The notes: generated by a model not told the origin, from the letters alone. A stretch of DNA of 64,000 bases from Heterocephalus glaber (GCF_000247695.1 NW_004624734.1:35027674-35091673), one strand, 5' to 3'; shown: positions 1 through 10,935, counted from the first letter of the stretch. A program made the numbers and translations.

Positions 1-625
1 TACTTGCTGGGCCCAAGGTGAAGAGAGCCTGGCTGACGCTCTGCTTCTCTGCCACAGCTCATGATTTCTAAGTTCTTCATTTCTGTCTGCTTCTCTACAG
101 TTTTTGATTCACTCTATTGAAAGTGAAATAGTTTAGTTTCTCTGCTTAAAGAAAAGAAACAGAATTGGTGTTTTAAAAATATTATAACCTGTAAGGCAAT
201 TGACAACTCATGGCCCCCAGATTGCCAGCTAGAACTTCTTGGGTTGTCCTCCAGTGTCCTGCCCGGGGTTCTGTTGGTGTGAGTCCCTGTTCTGTCAGCT
301 CTGTCTGATGCCATCTCCGTCTGCCCATCTCTCTAGGTCATATTTTCAAGCCTCTGAGAACATTTTATCCTGGTGGTGAACACAGTGACCAGGTTTACAG
401 ACGCCACCTGCCAGGGTGACCAGCTCAAGAAATTATGAGCAGAAAGTAGAGTCAAGATTTTCTTCCCCATTTTGAATTCCAGTCTTGCTGTCATTCCAGG
501 ACACTTTATGCCTACACAGAGATGTCAGACTCCAAACACCGATGTTGGAAAATATTCAGTCTGGGACTGTTTACTGCTTGCAGTGTTAGATCATAGTGAA
601 TAGGAGTCTCAGGTGATAAATACTA
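1..625. other. no gene or repeat recognised
   Basis: I see no recognisable exon, RNA gene or repeat family here. The sequence has ordinary mixed composition, and short open frames on both strands show no domain or motif. Confidence 0.5.
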
Positions 626-641
626 TGTGTGAGTGTGGTGT

Positions 642-674
<33 letters not shown>
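626..674 (+). repeat. (TG)n microsatellite
   Basis: An interrupted TG tract: a short imperfect part (gtgagtgtggtgtgg) runs into an uninterrupted run of about 16 TG units. It is a slippage-prone dinucleotide repeat and probably length-polymorphic. Nothing ties it to a SINE tail. Confidence 0.95.
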
Positions 675-677
<3 letters not shown>

Positions 678-1169
678 CATTGATATGGGTCTGTCATAGC
701 AACAGCAGGTTTCATGTAGCCATAAGTAACTTTTTAGATGTAGAACTGTGACACCCTGGTTATTAATATTGAGGAAACACAGCACCGGTGAGCAAGACAT
801 TTCCTGCTCCAGAGCTGTGCATGCCGTTGCTCCCACCCCACAGGCATATACATCGTAAGGAGTCATAGCCCAGTCCCTCCCAAAGACATTGACAATTCAA
901 GGAAGAGTTGTTTGCTCTCAGAATGTCTGAGAGCTCTGAGTCCATTGGTGTGGACAGAAAGCATCTCGGACTGCATTGCGCTGATGGTATTATTACCTCC
1001 TGCTCAGTACAGTGAAACAAGCTAGGTTTTCAAATAGGCTGCACTTTCTGAGCCAATATTCTCTTTGCTTATATTTTCTCCTTAAGGGGGATGTTTTTTA
1101 AAAGCCTGTTCCACAGAATCAATTTTAGTGGGCCTTTAAAATGGGAGGTGACCTGGAGGTAGTTGGGTT
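675..1169. other. no gene or repeat recognised
   Basis: Ordinary sequence. Short open frames on both strands (for example 763-1020 minus) lack a recognisable domain and are judged to be chance. Confidence 0.45.
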
Positions 1170-1300
1170 TGTTTTAACAATAACTTCAGCTTATTGAAGT
1201 GAGCATTAGCGTATCATGTCCCCATATGGCAGTTATTACAGATGGAGAAACTTGAGGAGCTTATTGCTCTGAGATAGCTAGTAAAAGAAATTGAAGGCAT
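1170..1300 (-). repeat. MIR SINE fragment, antisense
   Basis: The order 'ggcagttattacagatggag', then 'aaacttgaggagc', then an 'agctagtaaaag' block matches the antisense MIR core (the familiar 'ttttacagatgaggaaactgaggc ... cagctagtaagtgg' run). It is diverged, as expected for an old tRNA-derived SINE. Ends are approximate. Confidence 0.6.
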
Positions 1301-1446
1301 TTTTATAGGACTTAAAGATACTGCCAATAAAATAAGGACAAAATCCATTTGTAGATGATAGGCAAGAGGAGAAAATCTTGCTCAACTAAAAGGTCTTACT
1401 CCACCATATAGAAGGTAGAGAAAAAATAACTTTTCTCAACCAGTTG

Positions 1447-2860
1447 AGTATCTAATGTTTATTGAGCACTTACTATGTCCCCAAATGTGGTGGGTTCTGA
1501 AGTTACAGTGATATGCCACACATAATCTCTGTCTGGAGAACATCACATATAGACTAGGAAAGAGGCCATTGGATACAAGAGAGTGGGATATGCGAGAAGA
1601 AAATGAGGTGCCATGTAAGGAAACAGGAATGCTTCCAACCTAATCTGCCAGGCCAAGGCTAGAGTGTGGATTGTTCCAGGAAGATGGAGTTAGAGATACA
1701 AAATTTTCAAGGAGAGTGAAAACAGAATATCTCTGAGCAACTTTCAAGTAGCTCTTTATGGCTCCCACTAGCTCAAAGAAGGAAATGTCAATAGGTAAAA
1801 CCAGAGAGCTAAGCACAAATCCAGACCATGAAAAGCCTCCATGATTTCTGGCAATGGAAAATCATTAAAATTTCTAAGAAGGGTAGTGATGTGATCAACT
1901 TTCCATTTTAGAAAAATGGTGTTGACTGGATTGTGGGCAACTGGAGCTGGGAGAAGTAGACATAGGAGGCACGTTGGGAGCCTGGTAAAGCAGTGATCAA
2001 CACAAAGGATATATGTAGCCTGAACTAGGGTAGCTGACATGGATTGAAGCTACGTTAGGAAGCTAGAGTTAACAGGACCTGGAAATGAGTTGGACATGGA
2101 AGAGGAGGGAGAGAAACTAAGGAGATTCTGGCTTAGTACCATTCACTGAGATATGAATAGAAGGGAAAGAGGAGTTTAGAGAGGAAGATGGTAAATTAAA
2201 TTTTAGGAATCTCGTGTTTGTCTATGGGATAGCCATAGATTGAATGTATCTAGCGCATAGGACAAGGAACTGGCAGGCCTTGAAGATTTGGGACTCATCA
2301 TCCTATTGTGTGTAATGAGATAATAAAAAATGGATGAGATTACCTGAGGTATAGGGAGAAGGGATTCTGGAACAGCCCGAGGGAACCAACCAGCATCTAA
2401 GGGATGGAAGAGGCTGAGGAGCCCATGAGGCAGTGTGAGGTTCAGTACCGAAGACCTAGGAAAGAGATGCCAGAGGGGCCCTGGGAGGAGAGGCTTTGGG
2501 AATGAATGGGTGGTCAGGAGTGTGAAATGTTGCAAAGAGGAGGTGAGGAAGGGAGAAGGAAAAAGAGAGAGAGAGAGAGATTTCCACTACCTCCAGCCAC
2601 AAGCAGTTTCATGGATAACCCAGGTAAGAGCAGTTCCCATGACCTGATGGAGGAGAAGAGGAGAATACAGTGGGTCACAGAGTTAATGGGAGGTGACAAA
2701 GTGGAATTTGGGAGTAGGAACAACTCTTCTCCCTCAGGAGTCTAGTGTGAAAGAGAGAGGCAAGGAAACGTGGAAGAGGAAAGGCTTGAGATGATTCAAA
2801 TGTTGGTGAGAATTGGCCAGCAGGAGAGAAAGTTTCATGAGCTAGGAGCAGCGGTGATGA
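1447..2860 (-). repeat. L2 (CR1-type) LINE relic, antisense
   Basis: The left end 'tttattgagcacttactatg' is the antisense of the L2 3' end. Further right, the minus strand encodes a broken stretch (about 2040 down to 1768) with blocks such as LVQATYILCVDHC and KWKVDHITTLLRN. These resemble the post-catalytic part of the L2/CR1 reverse transcriptase. Similarity fades through a purine-rich stretch to about 2.86 kb, including a short GA run near 2562-2580. Stops and frame changes are frequent, so this is a dead copy. The left third is clear; the right part is inferred from continuing similarity. Confidence 0.55.
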
Positions 2861-3369
2861 TGACAGGGGCCACCGGAGGGGAGGCGTGCCTGAGTCCAGA
2901 GTGCAGAGGGAGGGACGGGCCTTAGGCAGACAGACCGGAGGACAGACAGTGCTGCTCAACAGATAACCGCAAAAAGCCAGATGCCCCACACTAAGGAGTG
3001 GCAATGCTCTCACTGCTGGAATCAATTGGAGATTAGCTTCACTGATCTTTTCCCAAACTGACAACCTAAATAATGGGAGAGGAGAGAGAGATTAATTCTC
3101 CAAAGAATAGTGATACGTGATATTTATTTGGGAATTACAGAGCATCACAGTGGGAATATGTAGGCCACAGTAAAGTATTAATGTGTTCAAGGAGGTCAGG
3201 AAAAGGGATACTTTTAAAAGCAAAATGAAGAGGATTACACAAGATATTGCATAAAAAATAATCTGTGGCTACTGGGATCAATGACATAAGTGGTGGCAGT
3301 CCAGGGTTGGACAGGTAATTGCTGGGAAGACATCCTTGCCAAAGTATTTGTGTGTGTGTGTGTGGTAGG
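2861..3369. other. no gene or repeat recognised
   Basis: Ordinary sequence continuing from the fading L2 similarity. A short TG run sits at about 3350-3363. No coding frame is supported. Confidence 0.4.
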
Positions 3370-3422
3370 TTGTGGTGGACTTTGTGGTTGTGGTGGACTT
3401 TGTGGTTGTGGTGGACTTTGTA
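3370..3422 (+). repeat. 18-bp minisatellite, about 3 copies
   Basis: The unit ttgtggtggactttgtgg occurs at 3370-3387 and 3388-3405, and a third copy at 3406-3422 lacks only the last base or so. The copies are identical over the shared part, so the duplication is recent. A short TG run lies just upstream and may have seeded it. Confidence 0.95.
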
Positions 3423-5479
3423 AAGTTGTGGTTCTGGCAGAGTCTCTTGTGAATAATTCTTGTTATAAGGCATATGTCCCTAAGATCCCCTCCTCCTGGC
3501 TTTAACCTCTTGGCTTTATTTATTTACTTATTATTTGTGGTTAGGGATCGACAGAAGTGACTGTTTCAATACTGACAACTTTCTCAGATTCCACAGCTTT
3601 CAGCAGATCTGGATGCTCCTCATCTTGCTACCATTACCCTCAGCCCCATCCTGGGACCAGTGAGCTTGCCCGGGGTTGTCCTCTTCTTGGTGATGACAGA
3701 GACAGGAAGGAGCAAGTCCAATGCCCAAGCCCATTTTCTGTGCTATGTCTGCTAATCTGCTGACCAAAGTATATCACGTGGCTGAACTTAGCTTTGAGAC
3801 ATGCTACCCCCACTACAGAGTTAAATGGCAGAGTATGAGTTCTGGACAGGAGGTTGAAGGACTTCTCAACACAAAGAGAAATGCAGTTTTGACATTTTGT
3901 CAAACATAAGAAGAAAAAGCACTTTGCGAGTATGCAAGGAAAAAAGACAAATTGAAGGCCAGACCATTCCCTCCTCTTCTGTGCAGGGCAATGTGCTGCT
4001 GTATTATTTATGTCTGGAAAGGTTAACGCTAGACTGTGGTTAATGAGCAAAGCAGTGCAGACAAGAACACTTCACAACAGGGTCAGCATTATCTTGTAAA
4101 ATTTAACAACAGCAAAGTCAGCTTTATTGATCTGGTAGATATGGGGAAAGCCTTCCACCCCCCTCAATGGGGTGGGTGGAATCTGCTGCTGAGCACAAGG
4201 AAAAAAATGTTCTCTCCAAGCTTGTTTTTGAGAGAAGGCCCCAACTCTGGAAGAATTTAAAGTGTGTGTGTAGAGTGGCAGTGGAAAGAAATGTTGGCAA
4301 AAATGGAGGGCAAGAGAGCTATGGGTCGTGTCCATATTATACTTAGGAGGGCAAGAAATGAGCGCATGGATCAGTGAAGTCAAGTGTCCGAGGGCAAAAG
4401 TGACAGGAAGTCCAGGGAGCAGAAATATGACACTGACAAGAGTGTGGGTTTCAGCCATGGCATCCCCTCTCTTTCACCTCAGCATAGTGTGATATATTCC
4501 CTGGTTTGGGCACTGATGGAATCCAGGTGTATCATTTTAACTCAGCTGTCAAGACAGACACATGGTCTCAAAACAGAAATGGCTGGGCTGAGGGTTAGCT
4601 CACCAGGAGCTTTCCTTCAGGGACTCTCTAAGGAGGCACAGAGTGGTCTGATCACCTCCACTGAGAAGTCAACTGAAGGGGAAAGAATGGAAATGAAAAC
4701 AGTTATTTAGAGTACATATTTACATCCACTGTCACTGACTATCATTGACGTGGCCTACATGTGTGTCGTGCCTGAAGTTAGTTAGCCCTCATGTCAGCAG
4801 CAAGGCCCCTGACCGGGAGGTCATCCTAGCCCTGCGTTTTCAGAATACAGACACACATGTCTAGTTGCCTCCAAAATATCCTAGGTCTTGTGATACTCAA
4901 TCTAGTATTTTTGAAATCATCACTAAACAATTTTAAAAACATATTTAAAGGTTTCTTACTTAGAAGAACCAAAAAGCCATACATCTTCCTTCTGTGTTCT
5001 TCCTTGTGAGATAAAAATGTCTGAAATCAGATGTGGAAAAGAGTATTGCTGCAAACTAAAATGGACTCCTTTGTCAGCAAATAATATTAAAAGATGCAGA
5101 GAAAACATTGTTGAAGGTTAGAAGAAATGGGGAGGAATAAAATTACATGGACTGGAAGATTTGTTAGACTTTGGGGCAAAGAGTACAGATGTTAACTAAG
5201 TTAATGGTATTGCTAGGTTCTGTTTCAATAATGAACTGTTGAAAGAACTGATTTTGTGAGTCACCAAAGGAAAGAAGCACTAAAGAAGATATATTTTTCA
5301 CAGAAAATGACTTTTTGAAAACTGAGTGTTACCATCAGTGGAGCAGGTGGTACAACTGGAGGGATGGGACAGGGGAGTCTCAAGTCAGGCTACACAGCTG
5401 CCCTGTGTGTGAAAATCATTAACTTCGTTTTCCCTTAACAAGCTATTGCAGTCAAAAAATGGAAACTGGAATTTCATAG
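3423..5479. other. no gene recognised, 2 kb of mostly unique sequence
   Basis: I see no repeat family or exon I can name. Open frames such as 4384-4710 (plus, 108 codons) and 3640-4050 (minus, 136 codons) overlap frames on the other strand and carry no recognisable domain. A T-rich segment at about 3518-3545 ending in 'ggttagggatcgac' faintly resembles the antisense start of an ID/B4 SINE but is too short to call. Confidence 0.4.
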
Positions 5480-5625
5480 GGCAGTGCTCACAAACCTGAA
5501 TGTGTCAACAACTCACCTGGGGATCTTATTAAAATCCAGGTTCTGGACGTCCAGCTCGTCCTGAAGTCTGTATTTCCAACAAGCCTTCAAGTGACCTGAA
5601 ATTGCTAGTCAATAAACCACACTAG
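5480..5625 (+). mobile_element. MER5-like hAT-Charlie DNA transposon fossil
   Basis: The succession 'actcacctggggatcttatt', 'aaatccaggttctgg', 'ctgtatttccaacaagcctt', 'caagtgacc' follows the consensus of MER5-type non-autonomous hAT elements (in order: the caatcacctgg block, the 'taaaa-cagattctgg' block, the 'ctgcatttctaacaag' block). It has no coding capacity. Ends are approximate. Confidence 0.65.
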
Positions 5626-5794
5626 AGAGGGCATAAAGAAATACAGAAAGTTAGGATGGTTATTCATTTCACCATCCATTCTGTAATCTAGTGGATGGAT
5701 GATCTTTATTCAGTGTGGATCAAGCAAATTATTTGTACCACAGAGGGACTCGTTGCTCATCTACCTCAACCTCCTTAAGAGCTGTCATACATGA

Positions 5795-5877
5795 GGCTGG
5801 GGTTGTGGCTCAGTTGTGGCATTGTGCCAAGCATGTGGGAGGCCCTGGGTTTGATCCCCAGTATTGAAAAAGGAAGT
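5795..5877 (+). mobile_element. ID SINE with candidate target-site duplication
   Basis: A tRNA-like ID element starts at 'ggctggggttgtggctcag'. It has a recognisable internal A box (tggctcagttgtgg) and B box (ggtttgatccc), then a short A-rich tail (5866-5876). It is flanked by tgtcatacatga (5783-5794) and tgtcattcgtga (5878-5889). These match at 10 of 12 positions, consistent with an L1-mediated insertion that has since drifted. It was probably dependent on L1 machinery and transcribed by Pol III when active. Confidence 0.85.
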
Positions 5878-6396
5878 TGTCATTCGTGAAGGTGTGCTGT
5901 TGATTTGCTTTTACAAAAAATGTAATACTTTCCAATACCTGACCTTTTGAGTGATGACGGATAATTGTTAGAGCTGTATCTAACCATAAATAAATATACC
6001 TCACCAGCTCCTTTAAGTATAAGTGATAATCTAACAATGAATGAATGAGAAACTGCTCTCTGAAGGAAACTGGTGCTACAGAGAAGTGTAGAAATAGATA
6101 TTTTCATCACAATTTTGTTGTTGAAATGACACTGTACCATCTGTAAAATTTTTACATTTTTACACCAAAAAACTTAGAAGCTGAATTTTCTAATTTTTAA
6201 AAATTATTCACATGCTGAATTTTGATAACATTTGCTAAAAATATAAAAATGCAGAAACTTCTGATTCCTTTGCAAGAAAAAAATCAAGTTCCTATCTGAG
6301 AATACAGAAAAAAGTAGCAGAGTTTTCATTAAAACTTTTGTGCAACTGATGAATGAGACTGAATAATATAAAAAATTAAATTTAAAAAAGGATTTC

Positions 6397-6548
6397 TAGG
6401 TGTGGGGGCACACATCTGTAATCCCAGCCCTCAGGAGGCTGGGGCAGGAGGATCGATGAGAGGAGAGTTCAAAGCCAGTCTCAGCTACATAGTGAGTTCA
6501 AGGCCAGTCTGTAATACACAGTGAGACTGTCTTAAACAACAACAACAA
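6397..6548 (+). mobile_element. B1 SINE (7SL-derived)
   Basis: The sequence runs 'gtgggggcacacatctgtaa', 'tcccagccctcaggaggctg', then 'gttcaaagccagtctcagct' and 'gagttcaaggccagtctg'. The doubled 'gttcaa-gccagtct' block is the internal duplication typical of rodent B1. A CAA-rich tail (aacaacaacaacaaag) follows. No clear target-site duplication was found. Confidence 0.85.
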
Positions 6549-6891
6549 AGATTGAACAATGAATAATAGATTTAATGAGAGGTCAATGATGCATCTTAGA
6601 TCCATCTAGATCCAAGTAGATCTATTAAGTGTTTTTTTCCTCGAACAGAAATTCAAACAAACTAAGCAAACAAACCAAATTTAGAACTAGACCATAAATG
6701 ATTATGTTACAAAGTCCCAAATCAAGACTTTAAAATAAAGACATATTCAACTGCCTTGTTTTCATTAGGAATAACAGTAAGTACTCATCTTACAAGCGAG
6801 TTCTATTCTGGGAGAACTTTTGTCAAATTCATTAGCAAGTACAACAAAATGAGTCTTATATAATTTTGACACAAATATATAATGTGAAGCA

Positions 6892-7104
6892 TTAAAAATT
6901 CATATATTCCATGATCTTGTCCTTGTAATTTGGAATTGTGCCAATGGTTGCACAATTTGTGTTATAAGAACAAGAAACATGTACCATCTTTTCACCCCGG
7001 TCTAAGCTCTCAATTTTCACTTTTGTTTCCATGGTTATTGCTTTCTTCTTCCCAGCAGTCCCCTCCACATCACCACTGCTTTTCCTCTTGCTTCCTGATA
7101 TCAT
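6892..7104 (-). pseudogene. Tigger (pogo-type) transposase N-terminus remnant
   Basis: A minus-strand open frame of about 70 codons starts MISGSKRKSSGDVEGTAGKK and continues with AITMETKVKIESLDRGEK and an NCATIGTI block. This is the layout of the N-terminal helix-turn-helix (CENP-B-type) of Tigger/pogo transposases: a basic KRK patch, then 'T-E-K--II--L-RGEK', then the 'S-IGTI--NK-KI' recognition helix. The frame ends at 6892 and I see no DDE catalytic domain nearby, so it is a truncated fossil. Similarity outside the frame is not clear enough to bound the element. Confidence 0.65.
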
Positions 7105-8441
7105 GGGCTCTGATTGAGCACTGTACTACTTTACACTATGGCACTATATAATAAGCACCACAACTGTGACAATGTCCGGCAGACATGTGAGCCACTTCCA
7201 CAATTTGTTCGCATCTACAAATGTTCATAATACGAGATCCGTTTGTATCTGTGAAAGTTTGCAACTTGAATGCTCATATGTTGGGGACTCACAATTATGC
7301 AAATGATTTTAGTGAGAATAAAAATTTTACCATTGATAAAATAATTACTAAAAAACATTATTTCTCTTATATTTTACTCATTGTCAATTTATATTCTTGT
7401 GTATATTTTCATGGATATAAAAGAATAGTACAGTAGTACATATGAATAACTTACATAAATTCATAAATATATTAGGGGGTTGTTTGTTTTTTAAGTTAAT
7501 GGGCTATGCAGTCACAAATATCCAGAAGACAGATATAAATTAACAGACTATACACTCAGAATGGTCATCTCATTCAGGCATTCAATAAATACTCAATACA
7601 CATAAATAAGGTCTTAATGATTACTGATTGCATGTATGTTCTAAAGGACCTTCAGTTTAATGGTGATTGAATTTTGTAAGCTATATTCAAAACTATGGAT
7701 AGCTTACCCCCATAGAAGTAAAAATAGTTATCTTCTAGGTTGGCTTGCTTAGCTGTGCTGTGGAATAACACCACTTCTGGGTCCAGTAGAGCACTGAGTA
7801 AGTATTTATTGCACTCCACATGCCTGGGGAAGAAACAGAGAGGATGCAGTGCCCAGGATCAAAGGATCTTAATGTAGAACACAGCTGGATGGCTGTTGCT
7901 GACCCAGGAGATCCACCTGCCCTTCTCCAAGGAGTAGTGCAGAAAACCTTAAATGCCCAACAAGAAAGCTTTGCACAGCATTGCTACATTTTTCTGTTAA
8001 AGATCTCTAGCTCTTTCTTTAGTAAAAGAGTTTCTGAAACTCTTATCATGGAAATAGTTTTATAAATTATCTCTTGTTGAACCATTGCTATGACTCTGCT
8101 AAGTCCTATTGTACATAATCAGCAGTTTAAAGAACTTCCAATGAGAAAACCAAATGGCTCTTATTTAAGGAGAAGTAGAAATTACTTTCTCTGTATTAGA
8201 AAGAATCTGGGGCTATTTTTCTCTCTAATATTGATGTAGGAAGAAAAGTAAAAGAGCTAATTTTGAGGAAAGGGCATTGAAACACACAAGAAACTAAGTC
8301 ATCAGCAGGTGTTAAATGGGCATAGAGCTCACAGCTGAGACAATTCGCAATGCTTTGCAGCACAAATCTTGCCTGAAGGTCCAGCTCCACATATCAGCCT
8401 TAAAGCATGTCACATCTATGACAAAAGTCATGCCAAATTAC
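7105..8441. other. AT-rich sequence, nothing named
   Basis: AT-rich DNA with no exon or RNA gene I can support. A stretch near 7570-7600 ('ggcattcaataaatactcaa') resembles an L2 or MIR end but is too short to call. Open frames up to 82 codons are without recognisable domains. Confidence 0.4.
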
Positions 8442-8454
8442 AAAGAACGTTTTA

Positions 8455-9026
8455 GACCTTATTTACACTTTCAGTTTATCACACCAGAGAAACTATTTGG
8501 TATTTATACATGTGTGTCCTATTTATTTCACTTAAGAGTATTGCCTCAATGTGCATCCATTTAGCTATAAATGTCTCTAATTTCTCATTTTTTATGGCTG
8601 AGTAGTACTCCATTTTATTAAAAAACCACATTTTCTTTATCCAGTCTCCAGTTGATGGGCGTTTGGGCTGTTTCCAAGTTTTACTATCACAAACTGTGCT
8701 GCTATGAACATGGGTGCACATATATCACTGTGGTATGATTCTTTTAATTCTTTGGGGAAGATCCCCAGCAGTGGAATAGTGGGATCAAATGGGACTTCCA
8801 GTCCTAGTTCTTTGAGGTACTTCCACACTGATTTCCACAGTGGTTGCACCAGTCTACACTCCCACCAGCAGTGGAGCAGGGTTCCTCTTTCCCCACAGCC
8901 CCAACAGCATTTGTTATTGGTTGATTTCATGATAGCAGCCATTCTTTCTGGAGTGAGGTGGAATCTCAGCGTTGTTTTCATTTGCATCTCTCGAATGACC
9001 AGTGATGTTGAACATTTTTTCATGTA
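8455..9026 (-). pseudogene. L1 ORF2 C-terminus, inverted 5' part of one L1 insertion
   Basis: The minus strand encodes the end of L1 ORF2: blocks [47 protein letters not shown] and [15 protein letters not shown], then (in another frame) DWIKKMWFF and MEYYSAIKNEKLE. The frame changes near 8640, so it is broken. Only the C-terminal region is present; the endonuclease and reverse-transcriptase catalytic domains are absent. Its L1 3' edge lies at about 8455-8477 and shares the run (cttatttacactttcagttt) found just upstream of the 3' UTR in the L1 at 24.3-24.56 kb. It points opposite to the 3' UTR that follows, which marks a 5' inversion. The 13-bp flank 8442-8454 is repeated at 9598-9610. Confidence 0.9.
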
Positions 9027-9597
9027 TTATAGGTAATGTGAAATCAGAAGAAAAGGGGCAAAGGGGAAGGAAGTGGGAGGGGTAGGGGAAAGGAAAGAAG
9101 GGTATGGAATTAATATGAGAAAATGGAAAAATAGGAACAAAATCTTTGTAAGTAGGGAGGAATGGAGAGGTTGAAGGGAGGGCTGGGCAAGGGTGAAAAA
9201 TAAGAACCAAGAGAGACTATGTAAAGGTGCAAATTTCCAATGATGAATGTCATTATATTGTATACCTAAAATGTACCAATGATTAGAATGAATAATCGAT
9301 AATGTAAAATAGGAAGAAAAGGTCCAAAGGGGTAGGGGTAGTGGGAGGGGCAGGGGAAAGGAAAGAAGGGAAAGGAAAAATGCTGAGAAATGGAAAAAAT
9401 GGAAATAAAGTCTTTGTAAATAGGGAAGGGTGGAGGGGGTGAAGGGAGGGCTAAGAATGGGGAAAAAATAAGAACCAAGATGCATCATGTAAAGGTACAA
9501 TTCCCAATGAGAAATGTAATTGTGTTGTATACCTAAAATGTACCAATAAAAGGATTTTTTTTTTTTAAAAAAAGGTAGAAACAACCTAAAAAAAAAA
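9027..9597 (+). mobile_element. L1 3' UTR, tandemly duplicated, with A-rich tail
   Basis: Two similar units of about 265 bp lie in direct order: the first from about 9030 to 9287, the second from about 9295 to 9550. Each begins near a 'ataatgtgaaata' block, passes a G/A-rich polypurine tract, then 'aataagaaccaaga', 'catgtaaaggt', 'ttgtatacctaaaatgtacc'. Only the second unit ends in an AATAAA signal (9545-9550), followed by an A/T-rich tail. The single-unit copy on the minus strand at 24.27-24.54 kb shows that one unit is the usual state. Polypurine tracts are a known feature of mammalian L1 3' UTRs. Confidence 0.85.
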
Positions 9598-9610
9598 AAA
9601 GAACATTTTA

Positions 9611-10009
9611 ATCATAAAAAATGGCTGTGGGAAAAGACTTAGATTTAATGATGATTAATAACAAATATGTATAGAGAGAACAGAGCTCCTCTAAGAAAAG
9701 TGTTTATTCTTTAGGAATAAATAGCTTTACTGCTCATTGGTATTTCAAGTCAAGAACCTTTAAAGTACATCACATAATTAATTATAAATCTATTAGCATT
9801 GAAGCAGGCAAACAGCATCATTTGAATTTCAGGAAAAACACTTGCCAATTAGATTGCACAAAATGAGTAAGGCATTTGCTGCCACCTGGTAGTAATGTTT
9901 GCTAATTTCAAGAAAAGAGCCTATAGATTTTTGTCCTGTTTTCTAAGATGATCATGGATTTTCAAAGCTATGAAAGTGAAAATTTAAAAGTTCATTTAAA
10001 AAATCATTA
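9611..10009. other. no gene or repeat recognised
   Basis: AT-rich sequence between the L1 insertion and the next L2 relic. I see no coding frame or named repeat. Confidence 0.4.
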
Positions 10010-10430
10010 TCTACTCAGTGTCAGGCACTGAGTGAATTAATGAATAAATGAATTACTAAGATAATTTCTGACATTGCTAAATGTAATATGAAACTAAAAC
10101 AGGGCAAAGTGGGACAGAGTGAGTTGGAGAAGTACTCAGGAAAGGTCTCTTTAAGAAGCCACCATTTGAACTGAAAGAGAAAACAAAATTCAACTTAACA
10201 AAGATTTGAAAAAAAGCACTCCAGGCAGAGGGAACAGCAAATATGAAATCCCTAAAGTTAGAGCAACTATTTATTTCCAGTGAACCAAAGAGAGATTGGT
10301 AACTGATTAATTCAAAGAGAACAGAGGCAGGTGCTAGATTTTGCAGGGTCATTTTGAACTTTATTTCTAATAGTTGAACTTATTCTTAATATTAAAGTAT
10401 GAATTTAAATTTTATTCTAAGTGTGATGGG
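10010..10430 (-). repeat. L2 relic, antisense, part 1
   Basis: Antisense L2 blocks occur in the expected order: 'ctactcagtgtcaggcactg' (3' end), 'gcactccaggcagagggaac', 'agcaaatatgaaatccctaa', and 'tttattctaagtgtgatggg'. It stops where a MaLR-type LTR begins and resumes at about 10936. It is non-coding and diverged. Confidence 0.65.
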
Positions 10431-10935
10431 AAGCTGCGAGAAATTGAAAATGAAAGGCACAGTATTTTGCAGCTCTTCCCCTCAAGAGTTGAAGTCTATT
10501 TTCCCATCTCTGTAATTCGACTGGCCTTGTGGCTTGCTTTGACCTCAGCACTGGGCAGAAGTGATACGCTAATTCCATTAGCTGAACCTCAAGAGTACTT
10601 GTAGCTTACATGCCACCTTGGATAACTTCTGCCATCATATAAGGAATCTCAGACTGGACTACTAAACAGTAAGTGACCATATGGAGGACAAGTCCTGGGC
10701 AATATCCAGGTCAAGCATCAATATAAAAGATGTGTAAACGAGGGGAATTTAGACTTACCAATCTGCATGGGGTTGCCAAATGACTGCAGCCACATGTGTA
10801 AGGCCAAGCAAGACCAACAGAATAACTTCCCAGCTAAGCCTGACCTGTATTACTGATCCAAAGATTTACAGTTATTTTAAGCCACTCATTTAGGGTGGTT
10901 TGTACAATAGCAATAGATAATTGAAACCCAAACCA
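10431..10935 (+). mobile_element. MLT1-like solo LTR (ERVL-MaLR) inside L2
   Basis: The 3' half carries the hallmark 'ttattttaagccactcattt' followed by 'acaatagcaatagataattg', as in the MaLR/MLT1 LTR end ('ttttaagcc-ct-a-tt ... gcagcaatagataac'). The 5' half shows the 'ggccttgtggcttgctttga' block seen in this group. No internal retroviral sequence adjoins it, so it is a solo LTR. L2 sequence flanks both sides. Exact ends and target duplication could not be fixed. Confidence 0.6.

Noticed and set aside
3370..3422. CRISPR-like array
   Set aside because: Units are directly tandem without spacers. It is a minisatellite in mammalian DNA.
9027..9584. 185-codon open frame on the minus strand, rich in Phe, Pro and Ser
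   Set aside because: It is antisense to the duplicated polypurine L1 3' UTR. The composition follows the G/A tract and the frame repeats with the two units.
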